Shown piece by piece: positions 47,378 to 56,553 of a DNA stretch of 64,000 nt. This stretch comes from VAZQ01 sp963756715 (GTDB lineage: Bacteria; Pseudomonadota; Alphaproteobacteria; Rhizobiales; Xanthobacteraceae), in contig CAVWOV010000021.1 of NCBI GenBank assembly GCA_963756715.1, forward strand, positions 62,001 to 126,000, written 5' to 3'. The translations under genes were made by a program, and so were the position numbers. The notes under the pieces were generated by a model that was given only the letters and a program-made list of their open reading frames with translations, was not told where the DNA came from and did not search any database. How positions within the stretch are numbered: position 1 is the first letter of the stretch; each line of letters begins with the position of its first letter.

Positions 47378-48281
47378 TGGACCGAATGCACGTGCGAACG
47401 ATCCCCCTCGCCACGCTGAATACCGCCGATAAGACCGACTTCGTCGCCGAACTGGCTGATATCTACGAGCATGCGCCCTGGGTTGCCGAGGCGGTTGCCG
47501 GTCAGCGGCCGTTCGCGACGCTCGCGGCGCTGCACGAGGCGATGACCGCAGCGGTGCGAGCGGCCCCGGACGAGCGGCGGCTCACCTTCATCAAGGGCCA
47601 TCCGGACCTTGCCGGCAAAGCCGCACGTGCCGGCAACATCACTACCGACTCGATAGTCCGAGCAGGCGAGCGCCGGTCTCGATCGGCTTGTCGGAACAGG
47701 AATTCGCCGACTTCCACCGCCTCAACGACAGCTACAAGGCCAAGTTCGGAATCCCGTTCATCATTTGCGTACGACGGCACACCAAGGACTCGATCCTGCG
47801 GCAGTTTGAACGCCGGCTTGCGAACGACGCGGCAGCCGAGGAGAAGGCCGCGCTCCAGGAGATATTCCGCATCACGGCGCTGCGCCTCGACCAGCGGGTC
47901 GAAGCGCCCGACCGGCTCAAGGTGCACGGGCGGATTTCCACGCACGTACTCGACACCTGCAGCGGAGTTCCGGCCGTGGACGTCACCATCGAACTGCTGG
48001 AGCTATCCGCAAACGGCGACCGCCGCATCATCGCGACTGCCCGGACCAACCAGGACGGCCGAACCGACCACCCGCTGATCGCAGGACGGCCGGTCCCGAT
48101 CGGTTGCTACGAACTGCAGTTTCACATGGCGGACTATTTCGCCGCCGCCGGGACGCCGCTCACCGACCCGCCATTCCTCGACGTCGTGCCGGTCCGGTTC
48201 GCAGTCGCCGAACCGGAAGCGCATTACCATGTGCCGCTGCTGGTGACGCCCTGGAGCTACTCCACCTATCGCGGCAGTTGA
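47377..48281 (+). CDS. uraD-uraH: OHCU decarboxylase / 5-hydroxyisourate hydrolase fusion (two frameshifts)
   Basis: Reconstructed 300-residue bifunctional protein. The N-terminal ~170 residues are UraD (FIKGHPDLAGKA with the catalytic His, SEQASAGL, FGIPFIICVR); the C-terminal ~115 are UraH, the transthyretin-like hydrolase (GRISTHVLDTCSG, PVPIGCYELQF, and the C-terminal signature YSTYRGS). They convert 5-hydroxyisourate to OHCU and then to S-allantoin. The UraD part is broken at about 47654 and 47690; deleting one base at each site gives DSKSEQASAGLDRLSEQEF and an open frame. ATG 47377 overlaps the puuE stop. The domain order equals that of plant allantoin synthase. Confidence 0.9.
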
Positions 48282-48465
48282 GAGGCGCCGCCCCCATTGG
48301 CTGATCGGGGAATAGGCAAAACCGTTCCGGATGCCTACTCTTGCGGCAGGACGCGAAACTATGCGGCGTTGCCGCATATTGCGTCGTGGCTACAACAATG
48401 GCACGCGGATTGCTCAGATTACGCACAGCGCGCCGGTCAACCCGGCCCCCAAAGGAGCGTCAAAC

Positions 48466-49482
48466 ATGCATCGGATCAGGTTATTTGGAATGCTCGCCGG
48501 GACGGCACTGCTGGCATGCGCAGCAGGTCCGGTCCGCGCCGATACCGACGTGAAATTCGCGCTGGACTGGAAGTTCGAGGGCCCTTCGGCACCGTACTTC
48601 GTCGCCCTCGACAAGGGCTACTACAAAGCGGAAGGCCTCAACGTCACCATCGATTCCGGCCCGGGCTCGGTTGCCGGGATCGCGCGGGTCGCGGCCGGCA
48701 CCTATCCGATCGGATTCTTCGACATCAATTCGCTGGTCAAGTTCCAGGATCAGAATCCGACCAAGAAGGTCCAGGCGGTGCTGATGGTCTACGACAAGCC
48801 GCCGTTCGCCATCGCCACCACCACCAAAACCGGCATCACCAAGCCCAAGGACCTCGAAGGCAAGGTGCTCGGCGCGCCCGCTCCCGACGGCGCCTACGCG
48901 CAGTGGAAAGCCTTCGTGAAGGAAAACAACATCGACGCCAGCAAGGTGAAGATCGAGAATATCGGCTTCCCGGTGCGCGAGCCGATGCTCGCCGACGGCA
49001 AGGTCGATGCCATCACCGGCTTCTCGTTCTCGATGCACTACAATCTTTTGCAGAAGGGCCTCAAGCCGGAAGACATCAAGATGATGCTGATGTCGGACCA
49101 CGGCCTTGTGCTTTACGGCAATGCCATCATGGTCAACCCGGACTACGCCAAAGCCAACCCCAAGGTGGTCGCGGGTTTTGTGCGCGCCACGATCAAGGGT
49201 GTGCTCGACACCATCAAGGACCCGGAGACCGCGATCAAATCGGTGATGAAGCGCAACGACACCGGCGACGCAAAGATCGAGCTTGACCGGCTCAAGATGG
49301 CGCTGCGCGACAACTTCGTCACGCCCTGGGTGAAGGCCAACGGCTACGGCGATGTCGATATGGCGCGTCTGGCGAAATCGATCGACCAGATCGCGTTGAC
49401 CTATGACTTCAAGAACCGGCCGAAGCCGGAAGATATCTTCACCAGGCAATATTTGCCGCCAGTCGCCGACCGGAAGCTGTGA
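48466..49482 (+). CDS. ABC transporter periplasmic binding protein (NMT1/SsuA-like)
   Basis: A 338-residue solute-binding protein of the NMT1/ThiY/SsuA/TauA group. The signal peptide ends near AAGPVRADT; the mature protein opens VKFALDWKFEGPSAPYF, with GYYKAEGLNVTI and GSVAGIARVAAGTYPIG lining the ligand pocket. ATG 48466 follows AAAGGAG. It lies 184 nt after uraD-uraH with ATPase and permease genes downstream. In this family ligands are thiamine precursors, sulfonates, nitrate or N-heterocycles; the location suggests a purine, allantoin or related compound. Confidence 0.9.
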   Translation: MHRIRLFGMLAGTALLACAAGPVRADTDVKFALDWKFEGPSAPYFVALDKGYYKAEGLNVTIDSGPGSVAGIARVAAGTYPIGFFDINSLVKFQDQNPTKKVQAVLMVYDKPPFAIATTTKTGITKPKDLEGKVLGAPAPDGAYAQWKAFVKENNIDASKVKIENIGFPVREPMLADGKVDAITGFSFSMHYNLLQKGLKPEDIKMMLMSDHGLVLYGNAIMVNPDYAKANPKVVAGFVRATIKGVLDTIKDPETAIKSVMKRNDTGDAKIELDRLKMALRDNFVTPWVKANGYGDVDMARLAKSIDQIALTYDFKNRPKPEDIFTRQYLPPVADRKL

Positions 49483-49547
49483 GGGCTCAGCCGCTCTCTG
49501 TCCTCATTCGGAGGTTGAAGCGGATGAGTAAGGGGGGCAGCGGCCTC

Positions 49548-49660
49548 TCGCTCCCTCCCCCCTTGTGGGGAAGGGCTGAGGTGGGGGGTATGTGGCTTGC
49601 TACGCCCTTCCCGACCGTCCCGCTCCCTGTCCCTCCCCCACGAGGGCGGAGGGAACGCAA
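49548..49660. repeat. GC-rich imperfect inverted repeat inside the transporter run
   Basis: CTCCCTCCCC ... TGTGGGGAAGGG and, about 80 nt on, CCCTTCCC ... CCCTCCCCCACGAGGGCGGAGGGA form an imperfect inverted repeat of a type scattered in rhizobial intergenic DNA. It fills the gap between the binding-protein and ATPase genes. Confidence 0.65.
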
Positions 49661-49697
49661 GAACCGCGGCGCTTTGCATCTGGCGAGCGCGGCATCG

Positions 49698-50490
49698 ATG
49701 ACCGCACCCTCCGTCGACATCGGCGATGTGACGCTCACGTACAAGGGTGTGTCCGGCGGCGTGCTGGCCCTGCAGGGCACGACGCTCAATGTCCGTCAGG
49801 GCGAGTTCGCCGCCGTCGTCGGCCCGTCGGGTTGTGGCAAGTCGTCATTGATGAAGCTCGTGACCGGTCTCGTCCCGCCCGATTCCGGCGACATCGTCAT
49901 CTTCGGCGACAAGGTGCGCGGCCCGGTGAAGATCGCCGGCATGGCATTCCAAAACCCCAACCTGCTGCCGTGGCGCAAGGTGATCGACAACGTGCTGCTG
50001 CCGCTGGAGATCGTGCGGCCGCATCGCCAGCGATTTCGAAAGCACAAGGAGGAGTATCGCGAAAAGGCCAACGCACTGCTCAAGACCGTCGGGCTCGATG
50101 GCTTCGGCGAGCGCTTTCCGTGGGAACTCTCCGGCGGCATGCAGCAGCGCGTGTCGCTCTGCCGCGCACTGATCCACGAGCCGGCGTCTCCTGATGCTCG
50201 ACGAGCCATTCGCCGCGCTCGACGCATTTACGCGCGAGGAACTGTGGTGCGTGCTGCGCGACCTCTGGCAGAAACTCAGCTTCACGGTGATCCTGGTCAC
50301 CCACGACCTGCGCGAAGCCGCCTTTCTGGCCGACAACATCCATGTCATGAGTTCACGGCCGGGGCGCATCGTCATGACCAAGGCCATCGACTTCCCGCGT
50401 CCACGTGAACTCGACATCTGCTATCTGCCGAAATTCGTCGACATCATCCACGAGTTGCGCGCCAAGATCGCCGAGGTGCGCCAGGCATGA
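49698..50490 (+). CDS. ABC transporter ATP-binding protein, SsuB/TauB-like (frameshifted)
   Basis: The 263-residue (after repair) ATPase that powers the importer. Walker A GPSGCGKSS near residue 42, Q-loop FQNPNLLPWR, signature LSGGMQQR, then a break at about 50187: dropping one base turns the scrambled tail into PALLMLDEPFAALDAF (Walker B) and TVILVTHDLREA (switch His), ending at 50490. ATG 49698 (MTAPSVDIGD) is chosen; the ribosome site is weak. As read, the protein lacks Walker B and could not hydrolyse ATP. Confidence 0.88.
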
Positions 50491-50530
50491 TGGCATGACG
50501 CTTAGAGATCCATTGCCGCGATCTCGGTGC

Positions 50531-50632
50531 GCTCCCTCTCCCCGGAGGGGAGAGGGTTGGGGTGAGGGGGTAACTATCCTCTCGATAGACCGTAACCCCT
50601 CACCCCATCCCTCTCCCAAAGGGAGAGGGAGC
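50531..50632. repeat. Long GC-rich inverted repeat between ATPase and permease genes
   Basis: GCTCCCTCTCCC at 50531-50542 pairs with GGGAGAGGGAGC at 50621-50632, and the inner parts (GGTTGGGGTGAGGGGGTA / TAACCCCTCACCCCATCC) also pair. The whole 102-nt element folds into one long hairpin with small side hairpins. Typical rhizobial intergenic repeat; possible effect on operon polarity. Confidence 0.75.
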
Positions 50633-50694
50633 AGACCGCCTGTGTCGCCAGACCTCAGTCCCAATGCCAGCGATCCACGAGAGCGGGTGGTGGC

Positions 50695-51465
50695 ATGACC
50701 CTCACGCTGGAGAAGCTGTCGCCCTGGCTGTTCACCATTGGGCTGTTCATTTTCTGGGAAGCGGTCTGCCGCATCTTCAACATCGACAAGTTCATCCTGC
50801 CGACGCCGTCGGAAACCTTCGCGGCGATGGCGCAGTACTGGCGGCCGCTGCTCCGCCATTCAGCGGTGACCCTGTGGACGACCGTGGCAGGCTTTGCGCT
50901 GGCGGTCGCCTTCGGCGTCATGCTCGGACTGATCGTGGGCTGGTCACGCACGATCTATCGCGGGCTCTATCCGGTGATGATCGGCTTCAACTGCATTCCC
51001 AAGGTCGCGGTGGTGCCGATCCTGATCATGTGGTTCGGCATCGGTGAGATCCCGGCGATCCTGACCGCGTTCCTGATCTCGTTCTTCCCGATCGTGGTGA
51101 ACGTCGCGACCGGCCTTGCCACCATGGAGCCCGAACTCGAGGACGTGCTGCGCGCGCTCGGCGCCAGCAAGCTCGACATCATGCTGAAGGTCGGCATCCC
51201 GCGCACGCAGCCCTACCTGTTCGGTTCGCTCAAGGTCGCGATCACGCTCGCGTTCGTCGGCACCGTGGTGTCGGAGACGGTCGGCGCCAATGCGGGCCTG
51301 GGCTATCAGATCGCGCTCGCCGGATCGAATTTCCAGATGCCGCTGGTGTTCGCGTCGCTGCTGCTGCTCGCCGTGGAAGGCATCGCCATGTACGCGATCT
51401 TCGCCTACGTGGAGGTCTACTTCACGCGCTGGGCGTTCCGTTCGTCGATGAGCGCCGCCGGCTGA
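50695..51465 (+). CDS. ABC transporter permease (SsuC/TauC-like)
   Basis: A 256-residue inner-membrane permease of the BPD_transp_1 family with six predicted helices. The ATPase-contact loop is visible as ALGASKLDIMLKVGIPRTQP (EAA loop) and the FNCIPKVAVVPILIMWFGIG motif is typical of SsuC/TauC. It completes the importer with the binding protein and ATPase upstream; an inverted repeat sits between ATPase and permease. Frame intact, start ATG 50695 without a strong ribosome site. Confidence 0.92.
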   Translation: MTLTLEKLSPWLFTIGLFIFWEAVCRIFNIDKFILPTPSETFAAMAQYWRPLLRHSAVTLWTTVAGFALAVAFGVMLGLIVGWSRTIYRGLYPVMIGFNCIPKVAVVPILIMWFGIGEIPAILTAFLISFFPIVVNVATGLATMEPELEDVLRALGASKLDIMLKVGIPRTQPYLFGSLKVAITLAFVGTVVSETVGANAGLGYQIALAGSNFQMPLVFASLLLLAVEGIAMYAIFAYVEVYFTRWAFRSSMSAAG

Positions 51466-51470
51466 GCGCA

Positions 51471-51972
51471 TCAGCGCCGGGTGATTGCAATCCGGATCAT
51501 CTCGTTCGGTGGAATCGGCTGGCCATCCGTGCTGGTCCAGGTGCGCGCCGCCGCGAACTCTTTCGGGGGCATATCGAGCGCGGCAATCTGCCGCCCGAGG
51601 ATGGCAACGGCCTCGATCGGGACCGGGACGAGGCGCGCGCGCCAGCCGAACCATCCGGTCGGCCAGCCGCCTTGGGTCACGACAAGCTGAATCTTCCCCT
51701 GCGGCGTGCGCACGACATTGCGGACATAGCCGATGGTGACGTCGTCATCATCGAGCACCGGCAGACCGATCAAATCGCCGACCTTGACGGGTTGCGGAAA
51801 GCGGCTGTTCATCCGCTCCTCGGGCGTCGGCTCCTGCTTCATTCCCTCGGACGGTGTCGCCTGGGTGGCGGCCTGCGCGACCGTACCAGCCTGCATCGAT
51901 GGCGAATGACGCCCCCAGAGCAAACAAGACCAGAGGGCCGGCAACCCATGCGATCCGAATTCGGTAGTCCAT
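51471..51972 (-). CDS. Exported PRC-barrel protein (frameshifted)
   Basis: A ~166-residue protein with a signal peptide (MDYRIRIAWVAGPLVLFALG) from ATG 51972 and a PRC-barrel-like domain (VKVGDLIGLPVLDDDDVTIGYVRNVV, then IQLVVTQGG) after a Gln/Glu-rich linker. Signal peptide and domain are in different frames; the join lies at about 51895 and is repaired by removing one base. Without repair the domain frame is open upstream to 52025 but that N-terminus has no signal. PRC-barrels bind RNA, proteins or membranes; the role here is unknown. Convergent with the permease gene (5 nt). Confidence 0.75.
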
Positions 51973-52145
51973 CGGTGTTCACCCGGTGTTTGGGGTTGCC
52001 TGCTTCTACTTGCAAACGCGTTCACACTGGTTTCAACAAGTTTACACGATAATGTGTGAGGAACCGTGATTGTAGGTCACGCACCGGCTCCGATATCGTC
52101 GAGGCAGAAATCATGCCTCTGCGCGCTAGAGATTTGAGGTGCCCG

Positions 52146-52883
52146 ATGACTATCACATCACCCAGCGCGGACAATATTGAGATGCCGGAAAGGCATGTCG
52201 ACGCCGGCGCGCCGTATCCGCGCCGTCTCCATCCCCTGCCTTTGCGGATCATGCATTGGACCAACGCGCTCGCCATGTTCATCATGATCGGCAGCGGGTG
52301 GAAGATTTATGAAGACGAGGTGCTGTTCGGGTGGCTGCATTTTCCCGATTGGATGACCATCGGCGGCGAGGCGCAAGGCGCGCTGCAGTGGCATTTCTTC
52401 GGCATGTGGATTCTCGCGATCAACGGCCTGTTCTACATCGGCTACGGGCTGGCGACCGGACGCTTCCGGCGCATGCTGCTGCCGATCTATCCGAGCGCGC
52501 TGATCGCCGATATCCGCGATGCGCTGCGATTTCATCTGCAGCACGACGATCTCACCCGCTACAACACCGTGCAGCGCGTGCTCTATGTCGGCATCATTCT
52601 GGTCGGGATCGTTCAGGTGGTTTCCGGCCTTGTGATCTGGAAACCGATCCAATTCTCCGAATTGACTGCGCTCTTCGGCGGCTTTCAGACTGCGCGCCTC
52701 ATTCATTTCCTCTGCATGACCGCGATCGTGCTGTTCCTCGTGGTTCATATCGCGCTGGCACTGCTGGTGCCGCGTACGCTGCTGGCCATGCTCACGGGCG
52801 GGCCTGCCGTCGAAGAAGTGCCCAAGCATTTACTGCCGGCACCCGCTCCGGAGCGACCCCTGCCGACCGAAACGGCTGATTGA
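52146..52883 (+). CDS. Cytochrome b subunit (b561 / Ni-Fe hydrogenase b-type fold)
   Basis: A 245-residue inner-membrane diheme cytochrome b with four main helices. Candidate heme His residues lie in RIMHWTNALAMFIM, LQWHFFGMW, ARLIHFLCM and LVVHIALALL. ATG 52146 follows TGAGGTG. It ends 12 nt before a molybdopterin oxidoreductase gene, so it probably anchors that enzyme and carries electrons between it and quinone, as YedZ/MsrQ does for YedY, though the fold is the hydrogenase/formate-dehydrogenase b type. Confidence 0.9.
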   Translation: MTITSPSADNIEMPERHVDAGAPYPRRLHPLPLRIMHWTNALAMFIMIGSGWKIYEDEVLFGWLHFPDWMTIGGEAQGALQWHFFGMWILAINGLFYIGYGLATGRFRRMLLPIYPSALIADIRDALRFHLQHDDLTRYNTVQRVLYVGIILVGIVQVVSGLVIWKPIQFSELTALFGGFQTARLIHFLCMTAIVLFLVVHIALALLVPRTLLAMLTGGPAVEEVPKHLLPAPAPERPLPTETAD

Positions 52884-52895
52884 TCGGAGACCGTC

Positions 52896-53687
52896 ATGTC
52901 GATTCGAACCCCCTCGCCTTCGATCTTCCGGCCCAAGAAGCCGATCGATCAGAGCGTCCTCTCCGACAACAAGAAGCTCATCGCCGACATCGACCGCCGC
53001 AAGTTGCTGCGCGGTGGACTCAGCCTGGGCGCGCTGTCGCTGCTGACCGGCTGCGATGTCACTGATCGCTCCGCGGTGCAGAGTGCATTGCAAGCCGTCT
53101 CATCCTGGAACGATCGGGTGCAGGAATTCCTGTTCCGGCCCAATCATCTTGCGCCGACGTTCCCGGAATCGCAGGTGGTCAAGCCGCCCCGCTTCAATGC
53201 CTATTACGGCATCGAAGACGTCAAGCCGCTGGACCCCGGAAGCTGGAAGCTGGAACTCGCCGGGCTCGTTCAGGACAAGCGTGCCTGGACGGCGCAGCAG
53301 ATCTACGATCTGCCGGAGCAGGAGATCATCATTCGCCACATCTGCGTCGAGGGATGGGACTATATCGGCCAGTGGTCGGGCGTGAGCCTGCGGCATTTCC
53401 TCGAACGGATCGGCGCCGACACCACGGCGAAGTACGTCGCATTTAAGTGCGCGGATGACTACACCGAAAGCCTCGACATGGCGACGGCGCTGCATCCGCA
53501 GACCATCCTGGCGACCAGGTACGCCCGCGAGCCGATCACCGACCCGTTCGGCTTTCCGCTGCGGCTGCGCACCTCGACCAAGCTCGGCTTCAAGAACGCC
53601 AAATGGATCACCGCGCTCGAGGTGACGAACGTCTATCCGAGCAGCTACTGGGCGGATCGCGGCTTCAACTGGTTCGCCGGAATCTAG
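52896..53687 (+). CDS. Molybdopterin-dependent oxidoreductase, YedY/sulfite-oxidase fold
   Basis: A 263-residue periplasmic or membrane-anchored Mo-enzyme. The N-terminus has a twin-arginine-like signal (DRRKLLRGG) with a lipobox LTGC, suggesting export and lipid attachment. The Mo-ligating Cys lies in IRHICVEGWDYIGQW, and TSTKLGFKNAKWI is the typical C-terminal fold. It lacks the C-terminal dimerisation domain of true sulfite oxidases, in line with the YedY group that reduces sulfoxides. Paired with the cytochrome b gene 12 nt upstream. Substrate unknown. Confidence 0.9.
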   Translation: MSIRTPSPSIFRPKKPIDQSVLSDNKKLIADIDRRKLLRGGLSLGALSLLTGCDVTDRSAVQSALQAVSSWNDRVQEFLFRPNHLAPTFPESQVVKPPRFNAYYGIEDVKPLDPGSWKLELAGLVQDKRAWTAQQIYDLPEQEIIIRHICVEGWDYIGQWSGVSLRHFLERIGADTTAKYVAFKCADDYTESLDMATALHPQTILATRYAREPITDPFGFPLRLRTSTKLGFKNAKWITALEVTNVYPSSYWADRGFNWFAGI

Positions 53688-53719
53688 TCACTGCGCGTCG
53701 TTTTCGACGGCCTTCGCAT

Positions 53720-55712
53720 TCACTTGGTGGCAGCGCCCGTGGTGTTCGCGACCTTGAGCCGATAGATGCGCCACTCGCCCGGCCTTTCCTCGACCAGGCT
53801 ATACAACGGGCTTGCGGCAAACGGATCGTGCGCCCACCCCTTGTCCTGCGCGGTCATCACGATGAGGTGGCAGTTGTAGCGGGTAGCAAGTTCTTGAATA
53901 TCGTCGGCCGATCCTTCGCCGCGGAAAACTTTCGAGAACTGGAAGTCGATTGCTTCCCGGCGCGTGTCGGGGAGCGAACTATAGGCCAATACCAGCGGCT
54001 CGCTGGCAAAGCATGAACGACGGTTCGACAGCAGCGACCAGGAAATATTGACGTCCCAGAGCGTGAGATCACCGAGAAAATGCGGATCGTTGCCGACCCG
54101 CTCGTCGGGTGCGAGATGCCGTCGCACCGCCTCCCATAGCGCCGGCGCCTTGGCAAACGCCCGCCCGGATTCAGCAGGTTTGCCCGCGACGTTCTCACGC
54201 AAGATACCCGATGCCTTCCGGAAGCCCCAGGGCGAGCAGACCGAGAGCAACCGCCGCCGGGATCACCGCACGGGCGGCGAGCCATCGGTACAAGCCAACC
54301 GCCGCGAAGGCGGTGAGCACCATCGCGCCGGGAAGCACCGCACGCCATCCGAGATCGTTGTTGGCGATAGTGCTGACCAGCAGCCAGGACACCGTAAGGC
54401 TGGCGGCACACAGCGCGGCGAGCGCGATTGCCTCCCGTTTTCGTTCCGGCTCCAGTTCTCGTGATCCTACGAGCTTGCACAGCATGACCGCGCCGGTCAG
54501 ATAGACCGCAGGAAATTCGACCACCAGGAAGATGAGCCAATAGGCCGGCAGGTCGAGAATCCGGCGTAGCTGCGCCGGGAACCAGTCTCCCAGCACGGAG
54601 TACGCTTGCAGCGCCATCGGAAAGCCGCTGCCGCGCATCGCAGTCGCCGCGAACTGATCATAGAGGAAAGGCGCGGCGAGGCAGATTGCCAACACGCCCG
54701 CGACCACTGCGCCGGTAACAAAGGGTAGCCGTTCGCCCGGCCCGGCCCGAATCAACAGAACCGCGCTTACCGCCGACGCGGCAACGGCGAATGCGACGCC
54801 TCCCACCCAGGTCGAGCTCTCGAAACCGGCGACCACGACCAGGACAAACGTCGCGACAAGCAGCACACTCTGCCGCTTTGCCAGTTGGCTCAGCAACAGG
54901 ATTGCCAGCACGACGCAGGTTGCGGACATGAGATGCTGCGGCACCCAGGCGGCCTGCGATTGCCAGCCCGCAAACCCGGTGGCGCTCATGAGCACGGCGT
55001 CGACCCGCGGATGACCGAACAGCATGAACAGCAGCGGCCGCAGCGACGCCGACACCGCAAGCGGCAGCACCCAGATCGCCGCGAGTGGGCGGCCGCCGAA
55101 CCAGGCCGCCAATCCCATCATCAGCAACAGCGCCGAGAAGGCGGCAAACCAGGTCAACGCAACATCGGCCTCCCAGCCGCTGATCCCGGTGAGCAGCGAA
55201 AGCCCGGCCGCGCTGTAGTAAAAGAGGTAGTAATAGACGAGGCGCTCGGGACCTCCCACCTCATGGAAGAACGGGTTTCCGGGCGGCAGCCCGTGCCGCG
55301 TCATCTCGTCGATCATGGCGAGCTTGGAGTGATCGAAGATCGCAGGCGCGAGGATGACGCTGTCGCCATAGGTCTTCGGCAGGATCGCCACAGCGACGCC
55401 CATCGCCAGCAGTGCCGCACCGCCCCAGATCCACAGCGGGAGGCTGACGCTTGGTGAACCGCCCGGCCGGGCAAGCGCGACAATGCTCGCGATCAACGCC
55501 AGTGCCGCAACGATAGCGGCGGTGACGGTCGAGAAACCAACCAGCGTCAGGATCGGCAATGTCGCCGCGCTGTGCACCGCCCAGCCGAGCGTCGGCGCCA
55601 CCGGCCAGGCAAGCGCCGCAGGCATGATACGGCGGGCAATCGCGATGCCGAGACAGGTCCAGAAGGCCGCAGCGACAAGCGCGCCGAAAAGAGCGTTGAG
55701 CGTCGATGCCAT
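53720..55712 (-). CDS. Large polytopic membrane protein, hypothetical (frameshifted)
   Basis: Reconstructed 663-residue protein: about twelve hydrophobic helices from ATG 55712 followed by a ~170-residue soluble C-terminal domain. The frame breaks at about 54201; removing one base joins LPEGIGYL to RENVAGKPAESG and carries the chain to 53720. No family motif is certain; a loop between helices 3 and 5 (FDHSKLAMIDEMTRHGLPPGN) and the overall layout resemble GT-C-type lipid-linked sugar transferases. It is the last gene of a minus-strand run with GT2, radical SAM and DUF2064 genes, so a role in surface glycan assembly is the best guess. Confidence 0.8.
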
Positions 55713-55789
55713 CGAATGTCGAGCTTGCGCCCTTCTCTCAGCGAGCGTCCACAGGTCAGCGCACGGGCTCGATCAACCGGCTCTGTCCG

Positions 55790-56536
55790 TCAGCGCCGCG
55801 CGGTTCGTTCGGGTGACGGTTGCACCGAGACCCGCATGAAGGTGCTCACGATACGCGTTCCGGCACGGAGCGTGCCGCTCAGACTACCGGCCACCTTCGA
55901 CTCGCCCCCAGTCCGGCACCGGTAAGGCACGGGAATTTCCAGCACGCGCAAGCCCGACCGGGCGGCGCGCATCTGCATTTCGATATTCCAACCATACGTC
56001 AGCTCACGCATGCCAAGCTGCAGCAGCAGGTCGCGGCGGATCGCCCGGAACGCGCACATATCAGTATAGCGAACGCCATAGAGCAGACGCATGCCAAATC
56101 CGGCCAACAATCCCGCCGCGAGCTGATGCCAGGCGATGCTGCCGGGCTCGCGCTCGCCGCGGGCGCGCGAGCCGATGACGAAGTCAAACATGCCTGACCG
56201 GATCGGCGCAACCAGGGCTGCGATGCTCGCCGGATCGTCGGCGCCATCTCCGTCCATGAAGACGATGATATCGCCATCGTTCGCCGCCAGTGCCGCCGCG
56301 AGGCAGGCGCGGCCATAACCCGACCCCGAGTCGATCACCTCGGCACCCGCTGCCAGCGCTTTCGCTTTGGTTTGATCGCGGCTGCCGCCATCGGCCACGA
56401 TCACGCGGCTGACGAGATCGCGCGGAATGCCACGCACGACGTCAGCGATGGAGGCTTCCTCGTTCAAGGCCGGGATGGCAACGACGATCCGATGGCCGCC
56501 ACGCTCGGCCGGGCTGCCATCCAGGACATCACTCAC
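55790..56536 (-). CDS. Family 2 glycosyltransferase
   Basis: A 248-residue GT-A glycosyltransferase, dolichyl-phosphate-mannose-synthase-like. The nucleotide-sugar site reads VVAIPALNEE near residue 18, VADGGSRDQT near 48, and the metal motif FMDGDGADDP near 95; a later YRCRTGGESKVAG stretch is the usual acceptor-side QXXRW-like region in this group. No transmembrane tail is seen. Lies 77 nt upstream of the polytopic membrane protein gene, suggesting it loads a lipid carrier used by that protein. Sugar donor unknown. Confidence 0.9.
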   Translation of the reverse strand: MSDVLDGSPAERGGHRIVVAIPALNEEASIADVVRGIPRDLVSRVIVADGGSRDQTKAKALAAGAEVIDSGSGYGRACLAAALAANDGDIIVFMDGDGADDPASIAALVAPIRSGMFDFVIGSRARGEREPGSIAWHQLAAGLLAGFGMRLLYGVRYTDMCAFRAIRRDLLLQLGMRELTYGWNIEMQMRAARSGLRVLEIPVPYRCRTGGESKVAGSLSGTLRAGTRIVSTFMRVSVQPSPERTARR

Positions 56537-56553
56537 AGGACGTCACTCATCGA

